Source: Dichetophora obliterata
Lineage: Eukaryota > Arthropoda > Insecta > Diptera > Sciomyzidae
Assembly (NCBI GenBank): GCA_963920525.1
Contig: OY986437.1
Location: forward strand, 97,403,175 to 97,467,174
Length of the DNA: 64,000 bases
Reading direction: 5' to 3'
Below are positions 1 through 11,009 of this stretch, piece by piece. Made by a program: the position numbers and the translations under genes. Each line of letters opens with the position of its first letter. The stretch's first letter is position 1. The notes below the pieces were generated by a model. That model worked only from the letters and a program-made list of their open reading frames with translations. It searched no databases and was not told the DNA's origin.

Positions 1-1875
1 AAAAAAACATAAACGGAATGGTGAATGGAAGAAATTATTAATTTAATAAACTTTTACAAATAATTCCAAAATAAAATTTCATGAGATGAAGTGTACTCCT
101 TAATATTATAGCATGAAACCTGGATATCATGAAGTTCAATGTGACAGTTCGCATGCAATCAAATATTGTAAGTGGAGACAGTGGAGACGTGAACAAACAA
201 AAAATAATACTTACATTAAGCGAAAAATTGCATTTTAAAATCAAGTCTAGTCGTTTTCAATTTAAACATGTTCATGATTTATTGTTTTCATTTTGAAATT
301 GTTTATTTTTAAGAAAAATGCATTTTTTTTAAGTTTAAGTTGAAAAAGATACAGGAAAAATAACAACGATATTTGTTTTTTCCGTATCCAATGCGTCGCA
401 TCGTTTAAGCCCATATGACACTTGCTTTTTTTTGAATTTTTAAGATCTGAAAAATCCAAACAGAGCAACACACCAAACGAAAAATGCAGAACTGTCATTT
501 TAAATGGCTGAAAAATGTAAAAAAACTTACTTTTTCAGCCGCTGGCAGCTTACAATTTGACAGATTTACATTAAATTGTAGCACTTCACAATTTGTATGT
601 ATACAAATATATATATTTGTATAAAGTATATATTTATATCAATTTGATGTGAATATAATATTCATATCAATTTGATAGTATTCATATTATTTTGATAATA
701 TTTATATCATTTCGATTACATTCAAATCAATTTGATAATATCTTTATCAATTGCTTTCAAAATGATAAGCAATCATGTTAATGTAAAATTTTCATGTAAA
801 TATGACATGAAAAATATGAAAACAACATGAAACCATATTATATAAACATCAAATTTATTGATATTTTAGCCTTTCATTTTAACGCTATGAATTGATATTA
901 CAACGTAATACAGTATCATATCAAATTAATATTTTTAATGTCAATTTGACGTGAAAACTGTCAATTTAACATGAAGTCCTATTATAACGTTTTTCTTTTC
1001 AAGTTGATAGTTTTTGGCACTACGTTGAAATTGATAGGTGTTTATCACTTTTTTTAACATGGCACAATTTTTTCGGTGTACAAATAGCAGGGATGAATAG
1101 CACTGTGTTGGGATGAATAGCAGGGTGTTGTGCTAAGCTTCTTCACTGACACTCATTGGTTATCGCTACTGTGCTCTGCATTACTTACATTTTGTAAGTT
1201 TTTGCTTAGTAAAGTTGTTTTTGGTTTTACTTTGGTTTACTTGCAATAATTGACAATATGTATTTTGTGAATATTGTAAACAAATCAATAGAAAAGGGTG
1301 TTAGCACCCTATTTGTTATCGACATTTTTATTAGGGCTTTATTCGATTGTGGCACAATTGTACTAGCAGTGTTCTGACACACAAGAGTGCACATGTGCTG
1401 GTGAGTCAACACACAAAAAATTGTGCTTTTACACACCTCTAGTACAAATAGTTTTATTTATATATTAACACAAATCTAAATTGATATGAAAACCAATATT
1501 GTGCGCATCGCACAATTAAATGTTTTATCTGCTTCATATCTGATGGAGTCAGATATAGAATCCCAACGCAGAAAGGAAAAGTATTTCTCCAAGTGGCTGA
1601 GCAGCTCTACATTTGACGAGACTCAATATTTGTGCCGGCAAAAACAGCTTCTGCTCAAACAACCGCATTATAACAGCTTCCTCAAATGAAGCAAAATTAC
1701 TTGGAAATGTCATTTTTAAACGGCCTACTAACATTATCCCTTTTTCACAAAGTATTTCTTTCTTTTTTACCCGCTGCTTCTTTTAATATCTTAAAAATGC
1801 AAAAAAAAAAAGAATGCGTCATACCAGCTTTAGTGTGCAATAAACGTATGTATTTATTAAATTAAAATTAGTAAG
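1..1875. other. AT-rich non-coding stretch
   Basis: I see no gene here. The short open frames on both strands have no recognisable motif and look like chance reading in AT-rich DNA. The stretch contains a 10-bp stem hairpin at 503-541 (GGCTGAAAAA pairing with TTTTTCAGCC), a degenerate tandem repeat at 625-745 and a short repeated GGGATGAATAGCA motif at 1090-1125. Confidence 0.6.
625..745. repeat. degenerate short tandem repeat
   Basis: The phrase ATTCATATCAATTTGATA recurs four to five times with drift and a period of roughly 27-30 bp. The units differ from one another, so this is an old expansion. No function is suggested. Confidence 0.5.
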
Positions 1876-3292
1876 GAATTATCTTCGACTGGGCCGAAGT
1901 TAAAATACCCCCACAGACGACGATTTTTACAAATTTCATACCTAAAGTTTATATAAATTGTTAAAGGTTTTGTGCAAAATTTGAAGTCATTAGATTAATT
2001 TTTGTGGAATTAAAAGAGATTTTACCATTTTGGTGAATTCACTTTGTATGGGAGGTAGACGTGATTTTTATTCGACTTTTACAAATTTTATACTAAAAAT
2101 GCATATTAAAGGTTAAATGTGCAAATACAATTATGTGCAAAATTTTAAGTCATTAGATTAGTTTTTGTGGAATTGAAAAAGATTTGGGTAAGTCACTTTG
2201 TTAGGTAGGTAGGCGTGGTTTTCATCCCATTTTTACAAATTAAATATTCAAAGTTTATAATAAATATTAAAGACGCTGTGCAAAATTTCAAGTCATTATA
2301 TTAATTTTTGTGGATTTCAAAGAGATTTTACCGTTTTGGTTAAGTCACTTTGTATTGGACGTAGGCGTGGTTTTCTTCAAATTTTTACAAATTTCATATT
2401 CAAAGTTTATATAAAATATTAAAGACACTGAAAAATTTTAAGTCATTAAATTAGTTTATGTGGAATTTAAAGAGATTTTACCATTTAAGGTATGTCACTT
2501 TGTATGGGAGGTAGGCGTGGTTTTCATCCCATTTTTAAAAATTTCATACTCGAAAGTTTATAATAATTATTAAAGACGATGTGCAAAATTTTGAAGTCAT
2601 TATATAATTTTTTGCGTGGCGGCCGTAGCCTAGTGGGTAGAGTGCGTGGGCCCGAAGCTAAGGACCTGCGGTAGCCCGGGTTCAATTCCAGCTCAGGCAG
2701 AAAGTTTTTTCAATCGAATTAATTTTTCTGTTCGGTCGTCACCTCTCTGCAGACAATGGCAAACCTCAGAGAGTAAAAATTGCCATGTAAAGCTTCTTGA
2801 GAGCATAAGCCGTTCGGAGTCGGCATAAAACACGTAGGTCCAGATCTCGGTCATTTGTGATCAAACATTTAATAACACGCACAACACAATTGATCGATAG
2901 AAGCTAGGTCAAAGTCCTTCCAAGGGCTGAAATGGCCAGTTTATTTTTTTATTTTATATTATTTTTTGCGGATTTTAAAGAGATTTTACCACTTTGGTTA
3001 AGTCACTTTGTATGGGAAGTAGGCGTGGTTTTCACCCGATTTGGCTCATTTTCGAACTGAACCTTCATTACTGAATAAAAGGCTTATATATTGAATTTCG
3101 TTACGATAATTAAAAAATTACGGTTGTTATCGTGACCACAGACGGACAGACGGACATGGATAAATCGACTCAGGAGGTGATGCTGATCAAGAATATATAT
3201 ACTTTTCTATACGCCACGCCTCCTTATCGACGTTACAAATGGAGTAACGAAGTTAATATACTCCTATTACGTTTTTTAAACGTGGGGGTATA
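1876..3292. repeat. tandem ~150-bp repeat family with fixed head and tail
   Basis: The head reads ATTATCTTCGACTGGGCCGA, five units of about 145-155 bp follow, and the tail contains GACGGACAGACGGACATGG and ends GTGGGGGTATAATTAA. Each unit carries TTTTACAAATTTCATAC, AGTCATTAGATTAATTTTTG and a CACTTTGTATGGGAGGTAGG core followed by CGTGGTTTTC. A SINE interrupts the last unit at 2617-2955 and the repeat resumes at 2971. Head or body fragments of the same family recur at 7480, 41527-41580, 48560-49060 and 56220-56290. From memory, similar text is widespread in fly intergenic DNA. No coding capacity is seen. The near-mirror head and tail suggest a mobile non-autonomous unit rather than a static satellite, which is inference. 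Confidence 0.75.
2617..2955 (+). mobile_element. tRNA-derived SINE with target-site duplication
   Basis: A polymerase III A box (TAGCCTAGTGGG, 2626-2637) and B box (GGTTCAATTCC, 2679-2689) lie about 42 bp apart, as in a tRNA gene. The body has the CCGTTCGGAGTCGGCATAAA phrase that I recall from fly SINEs and the 3' end reads GGGCTGAAATGGCCAGTTTA, then T-rich. The insertion is flanked by a 15-bp duplication, 2602-2616 and 2956-2970, matching at 14 positions (ATATAATTTTTTGCG against ATATTATTTTTTGCG). The copy therefore jumped into the tandem repeat by target-primed reverse transcription fairly recently. A second, more decayed copy lies at 52240-52562. Confidence 0.88.
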
Positions 3293-4125
3293 ATTAAAAT
3301 ATGGAATAATGTGATGAGCACACATTTCTTGAAGAATGGCTGGCTTTGGTTGGTGAGGCGGCAGATTTCAGTCTTCACCTCAGTTCATCACATTGATCTT
3401 CACTAGAGGAATGCCCATCCCAAGAAGTGGATGCCAACAAGGATGAAAAAAAACTCGTGGAACTCCTAAAGGTATTTAATTTGGAGTGCATAATGGAGTA
3501 CTTGAAGGGTAAAATATTCACAAATAGTTGAATTTGGTTTCTGATCTGTCTGATAAGCTATTGTTTATTTTACATTTAATCACTGTATAATTAATAAACA
3601 CAACAAACATAAATTATTTTGTTTTATTTCAATATGTGTATCATGGGAAAAGCTATAAAAAGGTGAGAAAGTACAATTTCAAATCAAAAATATACGTTTT
3701 TGACATAAAAATAAAACATTTTTAAAACAAAAATAAGTATTTTTATAAAAAAATGTGAATTTTTAAATCACAAATTATCAATTTTAAAACCAGATTTTCT
3801 GTCTTCAGATTGAAAAGAAACAACATTAAACTAACAATGACTCATTTTTAAAAATAAAAATAAGAATCACTTTCAAAATGAAAATATCGTAGTTAGTTTA
3901 AAAACGTTCAACTTTATCCTACTTTTGTTAAGTTTTAATTTTTGATTTTACTCTGTTTTTATTCTCGGTGTAGGGCAAATAAAATGCAACAGTTAATTTT
4001 GATTGTAAATGTAGTTGAGCTATTTAAATAACAAAACAAAAGACTGACACATAAAATTAATTTTCAAAAAGTTTTCGATGCGTTGCCAAAGCCTTTTTAA
4101 ACACTTGCTCTTATAATAGTATTCA
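3293..4125. other. non-coding stretch with one possible relic exon
   Basis: Apart from the short candidate exon at 3397-3508, this is AT-rich DNA with many A and T runs and no recognisable gene. Confidence 0.5.
3397..3508 (+). pseudogene. possible relic exon, helical SAM-like N-terminal segment
   Basis: An open segment of 37 codons follows an in-frame TGA at 3394-3396 and ends at a GTAAAA donor-like site (3509). It reads acidic residues and then KKLVELLKVFNLECIMEYLK. The 'LL..WNLE.....L' pattern resembles the SAM-like helical start of many uncharacterised arthropod proteins; this is from memory. No partner exon was found nearby. It may equally be chance. Confidence 0.3.
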
Positions 4126-4255
4126 GGGGCCCTATTCTCTAACTGTGAGTTTTAAAATGTACACTTTTCATTACTGAACTCACCGGCTGAAAATCAGTGG
4201 GTTTTTTTGTGAGCCCGTATACTCTTTAAAAATCACAGTTACAAAATAGGGCCTA
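4126..4255. mobile_element. small inverted-repeat element (MITE)
   Basis: The left end GGGCCCTATTCTCTAACTG and the right end, read on the other strand as AGGCCCTATTTTGTAACTG, form a terminal inverted repeat of about 27 bp with few mismatches. The 130-bp unit also has inner pairing around TGAACTCACC and GTGAGCCC. No coding capacity. The target duplication is unclear. Confidence 0.65.
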
Positions 4256-5014
4256 GGTCTAGCTGTTATACCAAACTGATATGACACATATTTTGATACT
4301 ATTTTTTAATTTGTACTTACACAAGCTAAATGACGAAAAAACCGTATACCTATTTATAAGCATTTGTGATTGGAAATGGTTTACTGTTTATTGAATGGAA
4401 GAAATGCATTTATTTTTTTTAATTAAATGAACAGTTGTTATTATACTTATTCTTATTATACTCATTGAATGTATTTATGTTGTGCTATAAAAGAACTTAG
4501 TTCTTACCTGTTCTTAGCAGCAAAACAGCTTTTTGTTAATAATAAATAGTATCAATAAAAAAAACTTAAAAAAATGAGACATGGAGTGATAGAATTAAAT
4601 TGTTTTTAAATATATGAATATAACAATGAAAAATCTTAACGTAGAAAATTTTAAAAAGTAATCGAAACAAATAGTAGCTTTAACTGAGCAGTACTGCTTT
4701 GAAAACTACTTATACTAATAACTGAGTACTAAACTGAATACTAATAACTAAATTAGTAAACTAGTAAACTACTTATACTAATAACTAAACTACTGAATAC
4801 TAAAAACTACTTATACGCATACCAAGTTTTGTGTAAGTGGGTCACTTTGTTTTGAATCAATCACATATGAATACTACTTTGGAAACTACTTACACTTATT
4901 CATACTCATTTTTGAGTAAGAGGCTCTTGATTCAAAAATGTGATTCATATCAAATCTCTGTATTCGTAAATTTAAATTTTTCTTCGTGCAATGAACAAAC
5001 GGTCACATGTATTA
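4256..5014. other. non-coding stretch with ACTACTTATACTAATAACT repeats
   Basis: Between 4690 and 4820 the phrases ACTACTTATACTAATAACT and CTGAATACTAATAACTA recur several times in a disordered tandem. A short open frame at 4837-5100 crosses into the next element and has no recognisable domain. Confidence 0.5.
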
Positions 5015-5779
5015 AGTGTCCGACGAAAACCGGAATTTTGGCTGAAACCGAATATTCGACCGAAACAGAAACCGAAACTAGTTATAATATGAAAATTTAA
5101 GTTTTTACAAATATGTTTTTTTATTGAAAGGAAACAAACGTCCTTTCATACACATAAGAAAAAAAATTTAATATAAAAAAATTATTATTTGAATATTGAA
5201 GGTTATAATAATTTATTGAAGTTTACTATAATAATAAATGAGATCATTTTTTATTTTATTTTTTATTACAAAAGTATTGCATACTTTATATCTTCCGTAC
5301 GCACTCAAAATAGTATGCATCTACAATGAACATTTATATAGAACTACACAACAAAATATTTTTTTTTAAAGGCTTAGTATTATAAAAATAGAAATATTTC
5401 GTTTTCTTTTCCTTTATTCCACAAACACAGAAAATTTGTTCTTAAGTTTATTTATCAATTTTTGGCTTAAATACCTATAAAACTTTAATATTAATTGCAA
5501 TAGAGATGATAAAATCGAAAATGATAGTATCGAACGCATAAAAATAACGAAAATGTTTTATGTTAACACGATAAATCGAATTATAGACAAATTCATAATT
5601 TTTTTTTTTGTATAATGCGTTGTAAATATTTTTATTGAACCAAACTTATATATTTGAATTAAATGACTGATGCAAGAAATTTTTACTAAAAGTTTCTGCT
5701 GTTCGGCCAAATTGAAGCCGAAACTGACAAGAAGGGCCGAAACTGGCCATAACTGAAACCGAGTATTCGGTCGGACACT
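5015..5779. mobile_element. inverted-repeat element with GAAACCGA-rich ends
   Basis: The left end AGTGTCCGACGAAAACCGGA faces the right end, which on the other strand reads AGTGTCCGACCGAATACTCG. Next to both ends are clusters of GAAACCGA or its variants (5040-5082; 5715-5770). The interior is AT-rich and shows no transposase. I could not find a convincing target duplication, so the boundaries rest on the 10-bp perfect terminal match. Confidence 0.6.
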
Positions 5780-6484
5780 ACATTTACAAAGTCGTTAGTG
5801 GCTCAAAAGAACAAACTCTGTGTAGAATAAAACAATTGTTTTGTACATAGTACGAAGCCTATTTTAGGGTGTAAAAGAAAACTACCCAGTAGTTATTTTG
5901 AGTCAATTGGAAAAACCAACTACTTCATTTATAGCGCAATTTGTACTTGCTATGAAATAGTACAAAAAACTTTCAGCGTAGAACAGTTCACTTTGGTTTT
6001 ATTTTGTTGTCTTGCTAAAATGTTCACTGACAAAAATAAATTAAATCTGAACACGTGTTGTGTGAATTTCTATCATTTTCAAACTGTTTGAGAAATAAAT
6101 TTGAAAAATTCAACAAAAGTAACTACATAAAATAAAAGAAACGCATCATCTTTTACGTGATGCACTTCTTTTTGTAATACATACATGCAATAGATTAGAA
6201 TGCCTCTAACGTTTGAATTCTTTAAAACCAGTTTAAGATCTACATACTTAAGACTTTAGCATAAAGTACAAGTTTGATAAAATTTTCTTTTCCTATGACA
6301 TCAACACGTTAAAAGCGTCAGTTCAATCAGTGTAAAAGGGTATTGTAGAGGGATCAGTACTGGTTCTTTTGGAACTAGTTCAGAACTATATAAAAGTTGG
6401 TCCAATTTTTTGCAGGGTAATGTTTAATAGCTCACTTGCTTGGTTGGAGCATGGAGTTCTTTATTTTTTCTCTCCGTGTATGTT
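5780..6484. other. non-coding stretch
   Basis: No gene, repeat or inverted repeat recognised. A 122-codon open frame that starts at 6369 runs across the hAT boundary at 6493 and is therefore unlikely to be a gene. Confidence 0.5.
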
Positions 6485-7685
6485 ACTGCAAGCAAGGGCG
6501 TCCACAGGATTTGTTCTAGCCTCCCGGCAATGGCATAAAGGAGTCCATAATGCACATAAGGCAAATGTAACCTATATAACTCTATTTTCTGAGATTTTTG
6601 GTACTAATTTTGTTATAATGATACGCTGGTTGACACACTCTTGGACATATAAGAAAATTATATATATTTCAAAGAGGGGTAAAAATTTTTTTCCTATCAT
6701 GCCCGATACATTTTCAAATTTATTTTTTTGCATGTAATTTCAACATTTTTTTCTCAACAAATATTCTTAGTAATTTAGTAAATTAAATAATGTGATGTCT
6801 CCTTTAGCCTTAAATAAAATCGCATTAATTACTATTTAGCCCCAAAGTTTTTCTCTTTTCAAATAAGAATACAAAAATTTCCCAACATTTCTTTTTTAAA
6901 AATAAATAAAACTAGCAAGATTTTCAGACCATTTTTTCCAGTTTTGGGGGCTTATTACTCATAAACCAATTGCGAGCGGCCTGAAATTTATCAGATTCGG
7001 ATCTAGGAGGTAAACATCTATATAATCCGCAAAAATTATGAATAAAATAAATGTTTCAAATCGAGTTTCCTATTTAAATTTTAGTCCTAAAAAAACTTTT
7101 GACCTTAAGATATTTTAATGTAAAAGCGTTTTCTTAACAAGAACTTGCGATTAGATTTTTTTAAAAATTAGTGCTTGATCTAAAAGTAGCCTACTTTATT
7201 AGGAATTTCCTAATTTTGTTTTCGCTTTTGAATTAGAAGCTTTTCCCCTGCCTAGATCGCTTTATTAAGTTAACAAAAAATCAAAAAATTATCCAAAGTG
7301 GATCATCTTTATAATAGAAAAACGATAATTTTTAAGCCGACTTTTGGGAAAATATTTAGTTTCTTAAATTTATGTTACTTTGTTTTCTTCTTGTGTTTAA
7401 TTACTTTAAAACATAAATTTGCTTATAGTCCAAGTTCATATGCGATATTGGCTTAAATGCCTCTTACCATCTGTTGCTCCAAAGAATAATCTTCGACTAA
7501 TAGGGATATCATTCCTCAATTTTTCGTACAAATAACTTCGTAATTTCTTCCATTACATTCGTAGTATTTACTAATGACTTCGTACAATTGAGTATTAGCT
7601 GAGTTTAAAAAATTTACAACCGAAATCTTTCAGTCTGGTTTCTTGAACAAATACCGAATATAAGCAAATGTATGATTGCAAGGTA

Positions 7686-7893
7686 TCACAAGGAATAATG
7701 ACTAAACTCAAAATATTGTAAAAAAGCGATATGGAATTTACTTTATTGCCAATTTTTGGAATTATTCAGATATCCATTTTTTGCCCAAAATTGATCATCA
7801 CTTATGTCAGCACATATTTTGTTTGTAACGGTTCATATATTTCAAAAAAATTGGTCATAGCTCGTGCAATTTGAGTTTAGTCGTTATTCCTTC
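7686..7893. repeat. inverted repeat inside the hAT element
   Basis: AAGGAATAATGACTAAACTC at 7690 is mirrored near 7893 as AAGGAATAACGACTAAACTC on the other strand, about 24 bp with one mismatch, separated by about 160 bp. It may be a separate nested MITE or a foldback part of the host element. Confidence 0.6.
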
Positions 7894-8181
7894 TGACCCA
7901 ATCTACGAATCCTATTCGTGACTGAAAAGTACGAATAATATTTGTAGAATGGACGCAGTTTTTAGTAATATTTACACATAAAATTTTTTGAGTGTAAGAA
8001 TACGTATTGAAAAGTTCCTGTGAAACAAGGGTAAATGAAATAGTATCGTAACTTATTACTGCGACGGGTACAACATACTCTTTAAAAATGCATGACTTAG
8101 CTCAGCTTTATTTATAAATATACCTTAAAAAAGTATGTTTGAGTTCTCTCCAAAATATATTAACACATATGTTTAATGAAA

Positions 8182-8453
8182 ATATCGTCATATAAAATCA
8201 AAAAAGCCGTAAGTTACAATATATTCAAAGTCAACTTTTTGATTGATTATTGATGCACCGTATCAAAATACATTTTCCTGATAATTTTAAACACTCCTTC
8301 AACGAAAAACGACGTTTTTATTAAAAAAGTTCTAAAATTCCTAAGTTTGAGCGCAATTTACTGTTACAATTTAGAAAGTTTTTTAAATAACTATCCCGTA
8401 AAATTTTTTATTGTAGCTTACGGCTTTTTGATTTAATATGAAGATATTTAAAA
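8182..8453. repeat. second inverted repeat inside the hAT element
   Basis: AATCAAAAAAGCCGTAAG in the left arm (8182-8222) pairs with CTTACGGCTTTTTGATT in the right arm (8412-8453), with arms of about 36 bp and roughly four mismatches. The right arm lies only about 35 bp from the hAT end. No coding capacity. Confidence 0.6.
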
Positions 8454-8486
8454 AATTGCTCCACCTGCCCCCTGCGGACGCCCATG

Positions 8487-9787
8487 ATTGCAAGTCTTCT
8501 CTCTCAAGTACTTTTCAATTGCATATACTATGGTGGCAAAAAAGAAAGACAACAGCTTACTTTACGGTAGTGAGGGGTATTCTAACAAGGAATTATATAC
8601 GGAAAGCTTTCAATGCTGCCATTAGCAACGCATGGTGGCTGAGAAAGTTTTTTGCCCGCGTGCGACAAAATGCCCCTCAATGCTTTACACTCTTTGTTGC
8701 CTACACATTAATTTAATATAAACATTTTCTAAGAAGTCATAAAAGAACAGCAGGTAGGCGCACACAAATTATGGTTAATATATTTTCTTTTCTTCAGTTC
8801 GTTGTTGACGGTTTTCTACCATAACTGCGACCTAATTAGGAAAAGTTTTGAGGCGGAAATACAGAGCTTTATTTGTGCAGTCGTTGAAAGAACTCAGCAT
8901 TGAGCTTTTTAACCCACCTCAGTTAGAAAATCAAAATTGAGCCAACGTTGTCACACAAACAAAGACCTTGAAAGCAACCTGCAATTCCTGCAAAACTGAT
9001 AAAAAAATATGCAAAAGGGTACAAAATGCTCCCAAGGAAATGGTTTCAACACCCAGAGATCCCCCAATGAATGAGGAGTACCTGTCTGAGGCAGTCATGT
9101 TTGCTCGTAACCAAACCAAACACAAACAACAAAGTCAAAGTTTCATTTTATTTGTTGAATTTTTGTTGCAGTTGCTTCGATTGTGATGCAGATGTTGTAC
9201 GTGTTGTTATCTCTTCTTGTTGTTGTTGTCGATGTTGTCGTTGTCAGTGTCCTTGTTGCTGGTGTTGTTAGCAAGTGGAAGCTAGTGGGAATCACATTTA
9301 ATATTGACATTGCATGAGATTGTCATGGCAATAAGTTTGCATACATAAAAGTTTTTGTAGTTGTTGTTTTTTGTATGCAACACAATCGCTGTGCTCATCG
9401 TTTCATGTGTCAACGCCAACACCAATTAGTGCAGTTCAACACAACATTCTTCACCTCAAAAAAAAAAAAATGGATTTATCCGTTGTTATTGGCGGCAATT
9501 TTCGGAATTTTTCTTATGTAACTCGACTCAATGAAAAACAATTTTAAATTGCATAAAAAAGATGGATATTGAAAATATTTTTAATTGCCTAAAAGTTATT
9601 ATAAGCTAAAAGATACAAGCTGTAAATAACATTGTGGGAAAAAACTTGGCTAGAGGTCACACAGTTATGCGATTTGTACAAGTTAGACGAAAAATATTAT
9701 TTTGTGGACTTTTTTTTTGTATTTTTTAAGTTTAAGGTATAGGAAAGTACAAAAAAAAGTACACAATACTTAAAAATGAGAAAAACT
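8487..9787. other. non-coding stretch with TTG-rich tract
   Basis: No gene recognised. At 9205-9272 there is an imperfect (TTG)n tract, repeated shorter at 9358-9370. Overlapping short frames on both strands at 8931-9271 have no family resemblance. Confidence 0.5.
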
Positions 9788-10110
9788 ACACTGAGAAAAC
9801 GAATTGGTTGCGGCAACCAAAAAAGTGCCCAACCGAATTTTTGAGGTTGCAGCAACTTAAGATTTGTAGTTACATTAACATATTTTTTGATTGCCGTTTA
9901 TAATTTCGATGTAGCTCGGAACAAAAATTGGTAAGCACAACAAGATCCGGTGCCTTTTCGTACTGAATGTCACAACATGTAACCGAAAAATTGGTTGGTG
10001 TTTTAGTAAATTGGCTGCCACAACCAAGATTCAGTGCCTTTTCCTACTGAATGTCGCAACATATAACCGAAAAATCGGTTGGTGTTTTGGTAAATTGGCT
10101 GCCACAACTG
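9788..10110. repeat. ACACTGAGAAAAC head plus 84-bp tandem duplication
   Basis: The segment opens with ACACTGAGAAAACGAATTGG and a perfect TTGGTTGCGGCAACCAA palindrome (9804-9820). Then an 84-bp unit, with core TGCCTTTTCGTACTGAATGT, occurs twice in tandem (about 9937-10020 and 10021-10104). A related end in opposite orientation lies at 13540-13576 (TTGCCCCAACTAATCTGTTT then TCTGGGTGT), so these may be the two termini of one 3.8-kb element; that is a tentative inference. Confidence 0.55.
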
Positions 10111-10260
10111 ACATGCAAGTATTTATTGCAACCGAATTAAATTATATCCCAGAGCAAATATGATTTCCACTAACCGAATGTTACTCCACTTAATCTCTGT
10201 ATTTTAGTAATATTTGTTCACAATATATTTTTAAACTGTTTTTATTAGATATTTATTTTG

Positions 10261-10500
10261 TTAATAATCCCATACAATGAAAGATTTTCCAGATGCACAT
10301 CGGGTAATGTGAGATGTGTGTTCACATTTTATCGAATTTACATGAAGTAAAAATTTAATATTAGTTAAATTAACATTGTAAGCAAAATAATGTTTATCAA
10401 AATAGAATGTTTCAATAGTTTGTAAGAAAATATAATACATATTTTCTGATGGAACTAACAGTAACATATTTATCAATGCAAACATTGGTTTTCCACAATC
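10261..10500 (-). pseudogene. C-terminal gene fragment, unrecognised family
   Basis: About 79 open codons end in TAA at 10261-10263 on the minus strand. The reading contains CGKPMFALINMLLLV, a FYFDKHYFAYNV stretch and ends GKSFIVWDY. The 'HY.AY.V ... G..FIVW.Y' arrangement resembles the C-terminal part of uncharacterised arthropod proteins that I have seen linked to repetitive gene families. No start codon or upstream exon was established. The same block holds a second fragment (10617-10844), so this is probably a remnant of captured or duplicated host sequence. Confidence 0.4.
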
Positions 10501-10616
10501 GTTATAATTTTTTATCGTTTACAAAAATCTTTAAAATCAATATCAAGTCGTAGTGGCAGACGCCTTCTAATAAATAATGCATACAATCCACGCTGTAATT
10601 TAAAGACATATGGAAA

Positions 10617-10844
10617 TTATTTAGCTTTTGGAGTTGAAACTTCAAAAACATATTGCTGGACGTAGTTCCATACTACGAGACTTTTTACTGGATATCGTAT
10701 GTTAAGTGACAAATAAGCAGCGGAGCAGTTTCTAATTGCGTCTAATGGATTATCAAAGTGGTATTTTTTATCAATTAACGTCACATACGCTGAAAGTTCT
10801 TCAAATTTTCCCACAAAAACTATCCTTGGTTGATATCCACATTT
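10617..10844 (-). pseudogene. C-terminal gene fragment with LN.RYP....VWNYVQ motif
   Basis: About 75 open codons on the minus strand begin downstream of an in-frame stop and read CGYQPRIVFVGKFEELSAYV, later LSLNIRYPVKSLVVWNYVQ, and end at TAG/TAA after STPKAK. The 'LN..YP......W.F.Q' pattern recurs at the end of many uncharacterised arthropod proteins (from memory). There is no ATG at the start of the conserved block, which fits a terminal exon or a fragment. It lies just upstream, in transcription order, of the fragment at 10261-10500. Confidence 0.42.
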
Positions 10845-11009
10845 GAGCTTTTATAATTTTCTTTCATTGTTATCTGCCTTCTGTAAAGTCTAAAAATAAG
10901 AAAAGACAACTTACAAATTGTATATAAAAAATTATTATCCAACAATTCATGTCTAGGAAAGTTATTAAATTTATATATTTATATATAATTTATAATAATG
11001 GGGGCCTTA

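Larger units (their letters stand above)
6493..8486. mobile_element. non-autonomous hAT-type element, about 2.0 kb
   Basis: The left terminus CAAGGGCGTCCACAGG and the right terminus, on the other strand CATGGGCGTCCGCAGG, match at 14 of 16 positions. They are flanked by an 8-bp duplication, ACTGCAAG (6485-6492) and ATTGCAAG (8487-8494), 7 of 8 identical. CA...TG ends, GTCCGCAGG-type termini and 8-bp duplications are marks of the hAT superfamily. The interior shows no transposase, but holds two internal inverted repeats (7686-7893, 8182-8453). Length is close to that of the other hAT at 17177-19167. Confidence 0.78.

Noticed and set aside
6369..6737. 122-codon plus-strand frame
   Set aside because: It crosses the boundary of the hAT element at 6493, has no domain, and AT-rich biased composition.
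9205..9272. Coding poly-cysteine or poly-valine tract
   Set aside because: An imperfect TTG microsatellite explains the frames; no flanking protein signal.
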